Shown: positions 8,316-18,466, counted from the stretch's first letter. The stretch: DNA of 64,000 nt from Solitalea longa (GCF_002920915.1 NZ_PQVF01000016.1:1-64000), one strand, 5' to 3'. Translations and numbers: made by a program. Notes: a model not told the origin generated them from the letters alone.

Positions 8316-8910
8316 TCTTTTTTTAAAAAAGGCAAGGATAAGAATTATAAAGAAATTATTATACCCTTTGCTTAGGTGGATTATTATAAAAAAGTACAGG
8401 TTACTATCAACATGCATAAATTTTAAGGGTAAGCCCGTATTAAATCAAGCATTATTAGCTCAGGGTCTGGGAGAAATAGAAATTTCCGGAACTGTAACTA
8501 TAGGTGTAACATCATCTCCTTCCCTTTTTAGTACTTATGCCTATTTTGAAGTACGTAAAAAGCAATCCAAAATAAAAATAGAGGATGGTGTGTTTTTAAA
8601 CAATAATTCTTGCCTAATTTCTGAAGGTGAAGGAATTTCAATCGGTAAGAATACTCTGATTGGTCTAAACTTTTGCGCTTATGATAGTGACTTTCATGAT
8701 TTAGCTCCGGACAAAAGAATGGGAGGCTTACCTAAAACCGCCGCAGTTGTAATTGGCTATAATGTTTTCATAGGCTCAAATGTGACTGTACTGAAAGGTG
8801 TAACTATTGGTGATAATACTGTGATAGCCAATGGGTCTTTAGTAGTAAAATCAATACCAGCAAATGTAATAGCTGGAGGTAATCCATGCAAAGTAATCAA
8901 AGAACTGTAA
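8305..8910 (+). CDS. Hexapeptide-repeat acyltransferase
   Basis: A 201-residue acyltransferase with a basic, hydrophobic N-terminus followed by beta-helix coils. DSDFHDL supplies the catalytic-type histidine, and [18 protein letters not shown] plus the ending [12 protein letters not shown] are typical of the CatB/WbbJ-like group. The start overlaps the aminotransferase end by 11 bases, showing the same transcription unit. Probable role: O-acetylation of a capsule sugar; the acceptor is unknown. Confidence 0.78.
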   Translation: MDFSLFLKKARIRIIKKLLYPLLRWIIIKKYRLLSTCINFKGKPVLNQALLAQGLGEIEISGTVTIGVTSSPSLFSTYAYFEVRKKQSKIKIEDGVFLNNNSCLISEGEGISIGKNTLIGLNFCAYDSDFHDLAPDKRMGGLPKTAAVVIGYNVFIGSNVTVLKGVTIGDNTVIANGSLVVKSIPANVIAGGNPCKVIKEL

Positions 8911-8911
8911 A

Positions 8912-10198
8912 ATGGTGATAGCAAAAATCAAGACTGTATTAAATAAAGACATTACCAAGGTTTTTTCTCAAAATGCTATGGCTACTCTCGTGCGTATACT
9001 CACAGGTTTTGTAAGCGTGAAAACAGTAGCTATAATAATAGGCCCAGCTGGTGTTGCCTTACTAGGACAGTTGAATAATTTTTCCACTATTTTTCTGACC
9101 CTTTCTACAGGAGGGATAAATACAGGTGTTACAAAATATGTAGCTGAAAATGCAGGTTCTCAGAAGAAAATAAACGTTTTTCTGAGGACCGCATTATGGA
9201 TCACTCTTGTACTCTCATTATTATGTGCTCTTATACTGGTGGGAGGCTCTGCCTATTTCACTAGAATAATCCTGAAGGACATCAAGTATCAGTCCGTAAT
9301 AATTGTATTCGGTATTACCATTTTCCTTTACGCTTTAAATGCAATTTTGCTCTCTGTACTTAACGGCTATAAGCAGTATAAAAAATATGTATGGGTTAAT
9401 ATCAGCGGGAGCTTGGTAAGCCTATTATTTTCGACCTCCCTGGCTTATTACTATAACATATATGGGGCATTGCTAGCAGCAGTGACATACCAATCCGTTG
9501 TTTTTGTGGTAACAGTATTTTTTGCAATCAGATGTAATTGGTTCTCAAGGAAAAACTTTCTGGGTAGATTCAGCAAAACAGCTGGTAAGAAACTAGCCAG
9601 TTATTCGCTTATGGCAATAATTAGCGCGGCCATAGTCCCTGTCAGCCAATTGATTATCAGGGGATATATGGTTAACCATACTTCCTTGGAGGAAGCAGGT
9701 ATATGGGAGGGGATGAACCGAATATCAAGTATGTATTTAATGGTGATCACTTCATCCTTAGCCATTTATTACTTACCCCGGATGGCTGAAATCAAAACAG
9801 ATTGGGAAATGAGGCGTGAAATATTTTCTGCCTATAAGTTAATTGTCCCCCCTCTGCTCATAGCTACTGTTTGTATTTACCTGTTCCGTCATTTTATTAT
9901 TCATGCTTTGTTTAATAAAGCCTTCACAGCCATGGAGCATCTTTTTGCATTTCAGCTACTGGGCGATTTTTTTAAAATTTGCTCATGGCTTTTAGGCTAC
10001 CAAATTGTCGCGAAGTCTATGACTAAACTATTCATCATCACGGAAGTGTTATTCAGTTTGTCTCTGGTTGGTTTATCAGCGTTATTTATCAATATTTATA
10101 GCAATATGGGGGCTACCATTGGTTATGCATTAAACTATTTAATGCATTTTATAGTTATGCTGATCGTTTTTAGAAAATTAATCTTTAGTAAATCATAA
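8912..10198 (+). CDS. Polysaccharide flippase (Wzx, WzxE-like O-antigen translocase)
   Basis: A 428-residue integral membrane protein with about twelve hydrophobic segments. The N-terminal signature around VRILTGFVSVKTVAIIIGPAG and GGINTGVTKYVAE matches the WzxE group of the PST/MOP flippase superfamily. It would flip the undecaprenyl-linked repeat unit across the inner membrane for the polymerase at 12452-13801. It starts one base after the upstream stop, in the same operon. Confidence 0.88.
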   Translation: MVIAKIKTVLNKDITKVFSQNAMATLVRILTGFVSVKTVAIIIGPAGVALLGQLNNFSTIFLTLSTGGINTGVTKYVAENAGSQKKINVFLRTALWITLVLSLLCALILVGGSAYFTRIILKDIKYQSVIIVFGITIFLYALNAILLSVLNGYKQYKKYVWVNISGSLVSLLFSTSLAYYYNIYGALLAAVTYQSVVFVVTVFFAIRCNWFSRKNFLGRFSKTAGKKLASYSLMAIISAAIVPVSQLIIRGYMVNHTSLEEAGIWEGMNRISSMYLMVITSSLAIYYLPRMAEIKTDWEMRREIFSAYKLIVPPLLIATVCIYLFRHFIIHALFNKAFTAMEHLFAFQLLGDFFKICSWLLGYQIVAKSMTKLFIITEVLFSLSLVGLSALFINIYSNMGATIGYALNYLMHFIVMLIVFRKLIFSKS

Positions 10199-10222
10199 TA
10201 TTTAGAATTTCTACTTAAAATT

Positions 10223-11731
10223 ATGGCACTTACCATACAGAAAATCATAGCTCAGTACAACTTTTTTAAAAACTGCGCAACCCGATATTTTAACTTGGGT
10301 CAGATTGAAAAAGCATCCAACTATTGTGAAGTAGCTGCCCGTATTGGTTATAAATATAATTTCAGATATAGTGATGATGAGCTTGAGTCGATCGTAGAAA
10401 AAATCAGTAAGTCTGTTATTCCTGATAGTATTAATTTTAACCCAGTAGTCAACCGTATTGTATTTTATGATTCATTTGCTCAAGATAATAGAGGTTTAAC
10501 TCAACAATATCTTAGGGCTATAATTGGTTGGAATAGTGAGCTATTGTTTATTACCCCTAAGACTCATATTGGTAAAGATATTTTGGATGAGCTAAAAAGT
10601 TATTCAAAAACGAGAATCCTTCAAATTGACTCTTCGATATCCTTTAGCTCACAAGTAATTAGCACAATAAAAGAAATCGAAAGATTTAGACCACAATACG
10701 TATTCCAGCATTTTTCACCTTGGGACATACTAGGTTTTACGATCTGGAATGGAATTAAATGCGCAGATCGATTCTTAATCAATTTAACTGATCATGCATA
10801 CTGGTTGGGAAAATATTCAACTGATTATTTTTTAGAATTTAGAAAATATGGATGCTATTTATCCATTCATCAAAGAAAAATTGATATAAACAAACTTTTG
10901 TTTCAACCATATTACCCTATTCAAAATGAAAACAATTTTTTAGGATTTCCTATACTTAAAGAAAACAAGATTTTTGCATTTGCAGGCTCTAGCTTCTATA
11001 AAATATATGGCAGAAATGGGCTTTTTTTAAATCTGATACTAGAACTTTTAGATAACAACCCAGATGTTATTTTTTTGTTGGCGGGAAATGGTAATGATAA
11101 ACCCATTCAATCTTTTATTAAAAAACACAAATTAGAAAATCGCTTTATATTATTAGGTAATCGTCCAGATATTAATGAAGTGATTAAAAATATTGATATC
11201 TACATTAATACTTTTCCAATGATTGGTGGATTAATGAGTCAATTTGCCGCAGTGAATAACAAACCGATTATTGGATATACTGATATTGAATTATATAGTT
11301 TTAATGATACAGAAGATTTTCTGCAAATAAATAATGCTAACACATTGGTAAAAACCAATGTAAACGACTTTCTACACTCTTTTAAAGAATTGGTTAATAA
11401 CGAATTGGTTAGAGCACAGAACATCGAGCTAACAAAAAATTCTGTTATAACTCCCTATGAATTTAGCAAGTTGTTGCTTAATACTCTAACAAATAAAAGA
11501 CCTGTTTCAGAGAATTTCACTCATGAATCCATTATTAATCTTGATTCTGTAACTGCCCTTTATTTAGACATGGAAATTCATTTCTTACATGACCACAATC
11601 AAATAATCTGGAATACAATTAATTACAAATTATTTAGAGATGATTTCAAATTAGCCACTCATGTATTTATTGATCGATTAATTAATAAAATTCATCAATC
11701 CTCAAAAAAAATAATTGAATTTTTAAAATGA
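10223..11731 (+). CDS. Glycosyltransferase, GT-B type, with helical N-terminal domain
   Basis: A 502-residue protein. Residues 1-70 are helical and TPR-like (NLGQIEKASNYCEVAARIGY). The rest resembles GT-B glycosyltransferases: a core from about residue 75, and a C-terminal donor domain around residues 250-380 with FAGSSFYKIYGRNG, FLLAGNGND, RFILLGNRPDINEVI and an INTFPMIGG segment like those before the donor-binding glutamate. The sugar transferred cannot be inferred. From here to 17.6 kb the DNA is clearly more AT-rich than the flanks. The stop overlaps the next start by four bases. Confidence 0.72.
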   Translation: MALTIQKIIAQYNFFKNCATRYFNLGQIEKASNYCEVAARIGYKYNFRYSDDELESIVEKISKSVIPDSINFNPVVNRIVFYDSFAQDNRGLTQQYLRAIIGWNSELLFITPKTHIGKDILDELKSYSKTRILQIDSSISFSSQVISTIKEIERFRPQYVFQHFSPWDILGFTIWNGIKCADRFLINLTDHAYWLGKYSTDYFLEFRKYGCYLSIHQRKIDINKLLFQPYYPIQNENNFLGFPILKENKIFAFAGSSFYKIYGRNGLFLNLILELLDNNPDVIFLLAGNGNDKPIQSFIKKHKLENRFILLGNRPDINEVIKNIDIYINTFPMIGGLMSQFAAVNNKPIIGYTDIELYSFNDTEDFLQINNANTLVKTNVNDFLHSFKELVNNELVRAQNIELTKNSVITPYEFSKLLLNTLTNKRPVSENFTHESIINLDSVTALYLDMEIHFLHDHNQIIWNTINYKLFRDDFKLATHVFIDRLINKIHQSSKKIIEFLK

Positions 11732-12351
11732 AAAAAAGAATAATAAAAATAATCGATTGGATCTTTTTGCTACTAAACTTCATTTATAGCAATATAACCC
11801 ACTATAAGTATATTGTATTTAGAAACAAACTCTATTCTTATTGGATAAAATTTAATTTTAAGGAATGTTCAAATCCCTCATTCAGTAAACCGGTTTATTT
11901 GCAAGGAGGAAAATATATAATAATTGGTAAAAACTTCCACTCACATCCAAGATTGAGAATAGAAGCAATAGATTCCTATAGAAATAAAGTATACCAACCC
12001 AAAATTAAAATCGGGAATAATGTAAGTTTTAATTTTAATTGTCATGTAGCCGCAATTAACAAAATTTTAATAAAAGACAATGTTCTAATTGGAAGTAATG
12101 TCTTAATAACAGATCATTCTCATGGGGATACTTCAAAGGAAAACCTTAATACTATTGTTGTTGAAAGACCATTATATTCAAAGGGTCCAGTAATCATAGA
12201 AGAAAATGTTTGGATTGGTGAAAATGTATCTGTTTTACCAGGTGTAACAATTGGAAAAAATTCAATCATTGGAGCAAACACTGTTGTATCAAAAAATGTC
12301 CCACCGGATGTTATTGTGGTTGGCAATCCCATGAGAGTATTGATGAGATAA
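11728..12351 (+). CDS. Hexapeptide-repeat acetyltransferase (WbbJ/maltose O-acetyltransferase-like)
   Basis: A 207-residue acetyltransferase. After a basic hydrophobic N-terminus come beta-helix coils, the ITDHSHGD active-site loop, ENVWIGENVSVLPGVTIG and the ending VVGNPMRVLMR, all typical of the LbH group that O-acetylates polysaccharide sugars. It is translationally coupled to the preceding glycosyltransferase by a four-base overlap. A 100-bp AT-rich gap follows before the polymerase gene. Confidence 0.82.
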   Translation: MKKRIIKIIDWIFLLLNFIYSNITHYKYIVFRNKLYSYWIKFNFKECSNPSFSKPVYLQGGKYIIIGKNFHSHPRLRIEAIDSYRNKVYQPKIKIGNNVSFNFNCHVAAINKILIKDNVLIGSNVLITDHSHGDTSKENLNTIVVERPLYSKGPVIIEENVWIGENVSVLPGVTIGKNSIIGANTVVSKNVPPDVIVVGNPMRVLMR

Positions 12352-12451
12352 TTAGGTTATTTAAAGTCTTATTAAGAGATTAATATTTAGACACTTTTTT
12401 AAATGCTAATTGCATTACTATAATTAAATTTTTCTAACAAATTCTACATTC

Positions 12452-13801
12452 ATGATGTCAATCAAAGAAATAGCAATGCTATTGTTAATCGTTCAAATTA
12501 TCGTTTCAAGGATTAATTTTAGTTATGGTATTTCTTTATACTTAATAAACCTAATTGTATTCCCATCAGTAATATATTTAGGAATTACTTTTTTTAGTAT
12601 CAACGTTTTGGCAACTTTCATTCTTTTAGCTAATTGTCTAATCACAAACAGGCTGAAGATCAGTAAGATTTTATATAATTTTCCATATAAAAAAGAAATA
12701 GTTTTCTTACTCGTATTCATTGCCCCATCATATCTATATTCTGGAGGGATTGAACAAGTTCCACTGTCTATTATTTTAGTTTTTAAATTCTTTATAATCA
12801 ATTTTTTGCCTGGAATACTATTATACAATTGCATAAAGTCCCGATCAGATTTGCAATTTACAATCAAAGGCTTTATAGCAGTATTATTATTTATGACGGC
12901 TTTTGGAGTTTTAGAAATAATAATAGGATCAAATATGTTTTGGATTTCACTAGAAAGAGAATTAGACATAAGAAATTTTACTTATTTAGCAGAGGATAGA
13001 TTGGGGCTAGGTATTTCAGATAGAATAAAATCAACATGTTGGCACTCAATTTCCTATTCAATGTGGTTGATCCTACTTTATTCACTAGTTATATTTTTTA
13101 AAGTAAATAGTATCTGGACAAAAAAAATACTAACTGTGTCCAATGTCTTTTTTGTCTTAGTCTCTCTGCTTGTTTTAATCAATGTATTGTATACTCAGGC
13201 AAGATCAGGTTGGATAAGCTTATTAATCCTTATTGTATTATTAATTTTTCAAAATCAAAATAAAATTTTAGGAAGAAATAAACTATTACGGTACCAACTT
13301 ATAATTAATTTAATCCCCTTTGCATTACTAATAGCATATTCCTTTTGGATTTTGGTTAACTCGGTTAAAGGGGGTAGCACCACTAATATGAGAATTGATC
13401 AATTCAATTTTATATATGAAAAACTCATCTCTAAATCATTTTATTTAGGTTATGGTCCTTATGCAATTGATACTTTTATGGAATCATCTGAATATGCTGA
13501 TGCTCTAGGATTCGAAAGTTTCTTTTTTCAAGTATTCGTATCCAATGGATTAATAGGATTGTTAGGGTATATCTTTTTCTTTTTGGGGATAGTTCAATAC
13601 CCCAATAAATCCAAAAGTTTTTTTCAAATAAAAAATTTTATAATACCAATTACTTTCGCGTATACCCTCTTTATCCTCTTAACTGGAGAAATGCGAACGT
13701 TACATATATATTTTATTGTTATTTCATTTATAACCCAAGTTGACAATGTATTTACAACAAAAATGATAAAACAAGAAAATCCGGTCTTATTAAAATGTTA
13801 A
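12452..13801 (+). CDS. O-antigen/capsule polymerase (Wzy-like, O-antigen ligase family)
   Basis: A 449-residue polytopic membrane protein with ten or more hydrophobic segments. A long periplasmic-type loop (about residues 170-195) is followed by YTQARSGWISLLILIVLL, the family motif region with the conserved Arg-Ser-Gly-Trp. A second motif-like segment, LGYGPYAIDTF, lies near residue 332. This fits Wzy polymerases or WaaL ligases; the location among glycosyltransferases with a Wzx flippase and a Wzc co-polymerase favours Wzy. The second ATG at 12455 is an equally possible start. Confidence 0.8.
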   Translation: MMSIKEIAMLLLIVQIIVSRINFSYGISLYLINLIVFPSVIYLGITFFSINVLATFILLANCLITNRLKISKILYNFPYKKEIVFLLVFIAPSYLYSGGIEQVPLSIILVFKFFIINFLPGILLYNCIKSRSDLQFTIKGFIAVLLFMTAFGVLEIIIGSNMFWISLERELDIRNFTYLAEDRLGLGISDRIKSTCWHSISYSMWLILLYSLVIFFKVNSIWTKKILTVSNVFFVLVSLLVLINVLYTQARSGWISLLILIVLLIFQNQNKILGRNKLLRYQLIINLIPFALLIAYSFWILVNSVKGGSTTNMRIDQFNFIYEKLISKSFYLGYGPYAIDTFMESSEYADALGFESFFFQVFVSNGLIGLLGYIFFFLGIVQYPNKSKSFFQIKNFIIPITFAYTLFILLTGEMRTLHIYFIVISFITQVDNVFTTKMIKQENPVLLKC

Positions 13802-13883
13802 TACAAAGTCCAGCTGTAATATTAAACTTTTAAGGTTGTCAGTTCTAACTTTATTGTTCACATAGCTTATTAGTTTTCTAAAT

Positions 13884-14855
13884 ATGATATTAAAAAATAG
13901 ATTCTCAATTGTACTCCCTGCATACAAAAGCAAATTTTTTAAAGAGTGTATTACAAGCATATTAAATCAAACGTACACGGAATTTGAATTAATCATTATT
14001 AACGATTGTTCTCCAGAGCCGATAGAAGACATTGTGAATGGGTTTAAAGATCAAAGAATAAGTTATTATAAAAACTCAAAAAATGTAGGTGCTGAACTTC
14101 TGGTCAACAATTGGAATTATGGTCTAACTAAAGCAACTGGTAACTTTTTTCTGATTATGGGAGATGATGACCGATTAGATGAGAATTACCTTTCTGAATT
14201 TAATTGTTTAATATCTAAATATCCCAACATGGATGTTTATCATTGTCGTTCCAAAATTATAGATGAACTTGGGAATGTAATTATGCTCACTCCTTCATGG
14301 CCTGAATTAGAGAATGTTTATGACAATATATGGCATCGTATAACGGAGAAACGCTCACAATTTATTTCTGACTTTGTGTATAATACTAATTCATTAAAAA
14401 GCCAGGGAGGCTTTTTTCATTTACCATTAGCATGGGGTTCTGATGATATTACAGCCTATATTGCATCGAAAAATAAAGGTATTGCACATACTAATACTCC
14501 TGTATTTAATTATAGAAGTAATAGTTTATCAATTACTTCTTCAGGCAGCGATCTGTTAAAAATGCAGGCAAATGTATTGTATGAAGATTGGCTAACTAAT
14601 TTCTTAAAAGAAAAACCCAACGCACCAAATGAAATAATTGTTTACAATGATTTGGCTTCTTTATTTAAAAAATATTTACAAAAAAGAAAAATAGCATTGA
14701 TGACTAAATCAATGCATGAAAACTTATTAGTAAAATCCTTTTTATGGTATCGTAATAGAAAAAAATTTCAAATCAGCTTCATTGAAATAGGATTTGCCTT
14801 ACTTAAGGCGGTAAGCAGAAAAAAAGCAAACGAAATGTATAAAATGGAATCATAA
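13884..14855 (+). CDS. Family 2 glycosyltransferase
   Basis: A 323-residue GT-A enzyme. The N-terminus FSIVLPAYKSKFFKECITS, the IINDCSPEP nucleotide-binding segment and the metal-binding MGDDDRLDENYL motif (about residues 92-103) are diagnostic. There is no membrane helix, so it acts at the cytoplasmic face on the growing lipid-linked unit. The donor sugar is unknown. It is in line with the next two glycosyltransferase genes. Confidence 0.88.
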   Translation: MILKNRFSIVLPAYKSKFFKECITSILNQTYTEFELIIINDCSPEPIEDIVNGFKDQRISYYKNSKNVGAELLVNNWNYGLTKATGNFFLIMGDDDRLDENYLSEFNCLISKYPNMDVYHCRSKIIDELGNVIMLTPSWPELENVYDNIWHRITEKRSQFISDFVYNTNSLKSQGGFFHLPLAWGSDDITAYIASKNKGIAHTNTPVFNYRSNSLSITSSGSDLLKMQANVLYEDWLTNFLKEKPNAPNEIIVYNDLASLFKKYLQKRKIALMTKSMHENLLVKSFLWYRNRKKFQISFIEIGFALLKAVSRKKANEMYKMES

Positions 14856-14868
14856 GTAAACGAATCTA

Positions 14869-15930
14869 ATGAAAATTGCCTTTTCACCAACTGATCATAA
14901 TACTAATAAATACTCCAAAATTTTAGTTGAGTTATTAGAAGATCATAAGATATATGCATATCCATTGCATAAAGTTCTTACTCAATTTGAATTATTTCGA
15001 AGTGTTAAAGTTTTTCATTTGAACTGGTATGAAAGCCTGTATTCAAAAAATGTTTTTGAAAAAACTATCGAATTTATAAGAAAAATTATAATACTTTTTA
15101 TTTTAAAAATATGTAGTAAGAAAATTATATGGACAATGCATAATAAAATTCCACATGAGGGGACGCTTTTGATTCTAAGTAAATTTCTTATTAATTTATT
15201 AACAATCTTTTCCTCTAAAATTATTATACATAGTAAAATTTCTAAAGATTTTCTATCAATTTCAAACCAAAAAATTAAGTCAAAAATAGAATATATCCCA
15301 CACCCTAATTATATTAATATATACGGAGGAAGTAAGAGGGAATGTGAAACTCATTCAAGAGATAAACTGAATCTATTATTTATTGGAGCAATAAAGCCAT
15401 ATAAAAACATTGAACTTCTTATTGATGTTGTAAAGATATTTTATGATGATATAAATTTAACCATTGCAGGGAAGCCGTCTGATGATATATATAAGCAACA
15501 TCTTTTATCCTACTCAGCTGATATTAAAAATATAGCTCTTCATTTAGAATTTATATCCGATAATGATATAAGCAGCTATATTAAAAATTTCGACTTATTA
15601 GTTTTGCCATATGACATTCAAAGTAGCTTAAATTCTGGTACAGTTATTCTAGCTTTCTCTTACAATAAATCCGTTATATGCCCCGAGATAGGTACAATAT
15701 CTGATATACAGGAAAAAAATCATTTATTAACGTATAATTATACTAACAATAGGGAGCATACTTTCCAGCTTATGGAAAAAATAAAATATGCTATAAACCT
15801 AAAAAAAGATAATCATACTGTTTTTGAAGATTGGGGAAATCACATGTTTAACTATGTAAACATAAATAATGATAAAAAAGATGTGGTTGCAAAGCTTGTG
15901 AAGGTATACGACCAAGTGACTTCAATATAG
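14869..15930 (+). CDS. Glycosyltransferase, GT4-like
   Basis: A 353-residue GT-B enzyme. A hydrophobic patch (residues 73-85, IILFILKI) and IIWTMHNKIPHE belong to the acceptor domain. The donor domain begins near residue 165 with LNLLFIGAIKPYKNIELL and contains LTIAGKP and DLLVLPYDIQSSLNSGTV, the place of the usual E-x7-E motif. Ser-Leu-Asn-Ser-Gly replaces the commoner E-G-Y/F-G, so the family assignment is probable, not certain. Very AT-rich coding sequence. Confidence 0.78.
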   Translation: MKIAFSPTDHNTNKYSKILVELLEDHKIYAYPLHKVLTQFELFRSVKVFHLNWYESLYSKNVFEKTIEFIRKIIILFILKICSKKIIWTMHNKIPHEGTLLILSKFLINLLTIFSSKIIIHSKISKDFLSISNQKIKSKIEYIPHPNYINIYGGSKRECETHSRDKLNLLFIGAIKPYKNIELLIDVVKIFYDDINLTIAGKPSDDIYKQHLLSYSADIKNIALHLEFISDNDISSYIKNFDLLVLPYDIQSSLNSGTVILAFSYNKSVICPEIGTISDIQEKNHLLTYNYTNNREHTFQLMEKIKYAINLKKDNHTVFEDWGNHMFNYVNINNDKKDVVAKLVKVYDQVTSI

Positions 15931-15961
15931 ATTAACCCTACAAACATTTTACGAATTACAA

Positions 15962-16927
15962 ATGCCAGATAGTAATATAAATAATGAGATTTTTTACTCA
16001 ATAATTATTCCACTCTATAATAGAGAACATTTAATTGCTTCAACAATAGAATCGGTACTCACTCAAACTATAGAGGAAAAAATTGAGGTAATTGTTGTTG
16101 ATGATGGCTCAATAGATAATTCCGCAGTAGTTGTAAACGGGTTTCAAGATCCACGTTTAAAATATATATATCAAAAAAATTCCGGAGCTACTGTTGCTAG
16201 AAATACAGGTATAAAAGCAGCTCAAGGTAAATACATAGCATTTCTTGATTCAGATGACAAATTTCTACCAGACCATCTTTCAAATGCTAAGACAGCTATT
16301 CAATATAATCCTGATTGTGTTATTTACAGCCCAATAATAATTGATAGAGGAAATGGTAATCAGTTTATAAAGCCCCCAAGAGCAATTCAAGCGCACGAAC
16401 CAATGTCAGAATATTTATTATGTTATAGGGGATTTATCCCTACTTGCACGCTGGTTCTTCCTACTTATATGGCAAAAAAGGTTCTATATAGAGAAGGCCT
16501 TCCTTATGGTCAGGATACAGATTTTGCAATTAGATTATTTAACGAAGGTGCAAAATTTCAAATGCTGCCAGCGCCAGGAGCAATTTGTCTTGATATTTAC
16601 GATTTAAACCGTGTTTCATCTAAATACACCTCAGAATCAAGGGAAGCTTGGCTTAGAAGTGTTCGTCATATTATTACGGATCGAGCATATAAAGGTGATC
16701 TTGGTTGGGTTGTAGCAAAAGGATTTGCAAAAAAAGGAAGAATTGACAAGTCCTTATATCTGTACTTACAAGCATTATTTAAAAAATGCTATAATCCTAA
16801 TTTAGCATTTGTAATATTTCTTCAAATATTTCTTCCTGATCGTCTTTTTCGAATATTTGCTGACACCTATATAAATATCAAAAAGACAAGAAAGTCAATT
16901 AATATGTTTTTGGGAATATCCCGCTAA
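15962..16927 (+). CDS. Family 2 glycosyltransferase
   Basis: A 321-residue GT-A enzyme with YSIIIPLYNREHLIASTIES, VVDDGSIDNS and FLDSDDKFLPDHL in the standard order within the first 110 residues. AxNxG-type SGATVARNTGIKAA lies between them, as in typical inverting family 2 enzymes. The C-terminal third carries basic and hydrophobic helices that may hold it to the inner membrane. Donor and linkage are unknown. Confidence 0.9.
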   Translation: MPDSNINNEIFYSIIIPLYNREHLIASTIESVLTQTIEEKIEVIVVDDGSIDNSAVVVNGFQDPRLKYIYQKNSGATVARNTGIKAAQGKYIAFLDSDDKFLPDHLSNAKTAIQYNPDCVIYSPIIIDRGNGNQFIKPPRAIQAHEPMSEYLLCYRGFIPTCTLVLPTYMAKKVLYREGLPYGQDTDFAIRLFNEGAKFQMLPAPGAICLDIYDLNRVSSKYTSESREAWLRSVRHIITDRAYKGDLGWVVAKGFAKKGRIDKSLYLYLQALFKKCYNPNLAFVIFLQIFLPDRLFRIFADTYINIKKTRKSINMFLGISR

Positions 16928-16947
16928 ATAAATTATTGCTTTTTTAT

Positions 16948-17643
16948 ATGAACAAAACTAAGCCTTGGAGTAAAATAATCTCGAAAACTGCCAATTTCAA
17001 ATTAAAAAAAGGAGTTACTTCATTTATTAATCCTTTTTCAATGTTATTATTAATAAATGAACATTTAATTGCAGAAGAAGTAGACCAATGGTGCATTGAT
17101 GGTATTTCCTTAGTTAATAAACTAAATAAAACGTTGAAGTTAAAATATACGCGATACAGTTTCGATGAAACTTCCTTGGCCCCAAAGATTTTCCAATATG
17201 CAAAAGAAAATAATTTAAGAATAGCATTAATTGGCACAAAAGAAGAATATATAGCAAAAGCTGTCAATAATATTGAACAAAAACACAATGTAAAGATATA
17301 TTTCACTAGAAACGGATATTTCAATTCAGATTATGAAAAAGAAAAATGTTATCAAAAAATTCTAGATCTTAAAGTTGACCTTGTTATATGCGGTATGGGT
17401 ACTCCATACCAGGAAAGGTTTTTAATTGAGTTAAAAAATAAAGGGTGGAATGGTTATGGATTAACTTGTGGGGGGTATTTACATCAAATGGCAAAAAGTC
17501 AAAACTATTATCCTGTATTTTTTGATAAATTAAACATAAGATGGATATATAGAATAATAGATGAACCTAAGCTCTTTAAACGATATTTTATTGATTACCC
17601 AAAATTCTTTTTTAGGTTTTATTTTTTTAGAAGATCTTTATAG
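16948..17643 (+). CDS. WecG/TagA/CpsF family glycosyltransferase (GT26)
   Basis: A 231-residue enzyme of the family that adds N-acetylmannosamine-type or related sugars to polyprenyl-linked acceptors. GMGTPYQERFL (about residue 150) is the family motif and LTCGGYLHQMA follows it. The ATG at 16948 is preferred over a TTG four codons upstream. It is the last gene of the long plus-strand run; no strong terminator follows, only an inverted repeat TTCGCC/GGCGAA at 17703-17729. Confidence 0.85.
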   Translation: MNKTKPWSKIISKTANFKLKKGVTSFINPFSMLLLINEHLIAEEVDQWCIDGISLVNKLNKTLKLKYTRYSFDETSLAPKIFQYAKENNLRIALIGTKEEYIAKAVNNIEQKHNVKIYFTRNGYFNSDYEKEKCYQKILDLKVDLVICGMGTPYQERFLIELKNKGWNGYGLTCGGYLHQMAKSQNYYPVFFDKLNIRWIYRIIDEPKLFKRYFIDYPKFFFRFYFFRRSL

Positions 17644-18399
17644 CATTAGTTTTCCATAAGCTAGATATTTTAGCACTATATATTAGATTATAGAATTTAG
17701 ATTTCGCCACTTTAATTTTAAAAGGCGAATCCCTTTTAAAATATATACTTGTTCTCAATGGTTTTAACTAACTAACAATTATGTAGAATATATCCTAAAT
17801 GAGGTTAAAAACAATAATGCTTACACCAAACTATTTAAAATACTCATGATCCAGATGAAGCTTTTTTCAAACCATAATTGGTAATTCAAAATTCAATAGT
17901 TGCACAAAAATTAATATTACTTATACTGAATGCGGTACAAGTTCCTCTTCTAGTAATACAGAAAAGTACTTTAATTATTTAGAAAATAATTTTAATGTTC
18001 AAAGGTTGTCATGGTGAGTCTATGCCAGTTTTTGCCAGAAATTTGCTTGTAGCAAGCTTTGGTTCTTCGAAGCGTTCGTTTAGCTTCACTTCGAAGCTCT
18101 AATAAAACAGAAAACTTTATCTGGCCGAGAACACTGTTGTTGTTTGCGTTGGTAAAAGAAATGACGGAAGTCGATGTTCAACTATTCCTCAAAGTAAAAC
18201 TATTGTAGCAGCATGGTTTTGAAGTGATGAATAAATATGAATAAAAAAGCGGGCACCCCTGCTTTTTTGATAAAAGTCTATAAAGGGACAAAAAGACGTG
18301 TTGAATGTCCAAAGCAGAGGGACACTCAAATTTATTAACTTCTTGTAGATCACTTCGATTCTATTCAAAAAAAAATATAAGCTTGCCACTCAAAGTGTT
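17644..18399. other. Gene-free interval with probable decayed coding DNA
   Basis: No intact gene is seen in this 756-bp gap. Short open stretches with protein-like composition occur on the plus strand in different frames. One reads ECGTSSSSSNTEKYFNYLEN near 17930-17990, and another contains LYLAENTVVVCVGKRNDG near 18114-18170. A hairpin-rich patch (CTTCGAAGC twice, about 18065-18100) separates them, and a strong intrinsic terminator lies just behind. This would fit a disrupted gene, but no family could be named. Confidence 0.35.
18243..18268 (+). terminator. Intrinsic terminator with A/T-flanked hairpin
   Basis: AAAAAAGCGGG pairs with CCC-(T bulge)-GCTTTTTT around a CAC loop, giving a GC-rich stem followed by a T-run on the plus strand and a T-run on the minus strand as well. 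It would insulate the rfb operon from the upstream polysaccharide genes and could act in both directions. Confidence 0.7.
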
Positions 18400-18430
18400 T
18401 TTGTGAAGTCTTTATCTCATCATACCTTTG
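18400..18430 (+). promoter_or_regulatory. Bacteroidota promoter of the rfbADB operon
   Basis: TTTG at 18400-18403 and TACCTTTG at 18423-18430 are separated by exactly 19 bp, matching the TTTG-N19-TAnnTTTG primary promoter of this phylum. The start codon of rfbA lies 36 bp downstream. Confidence 0.8.
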
Positions 18431-18466
18431 AACATTAAACTTCAACCATTTAAACTACTTTAATTA

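Noticed and set aside
18189-18389. 66-residue minus-strand frame before rfbA
   Set aside because: It crosses the terminator at 18243-18268, has no family resemblance and no ribosome site.
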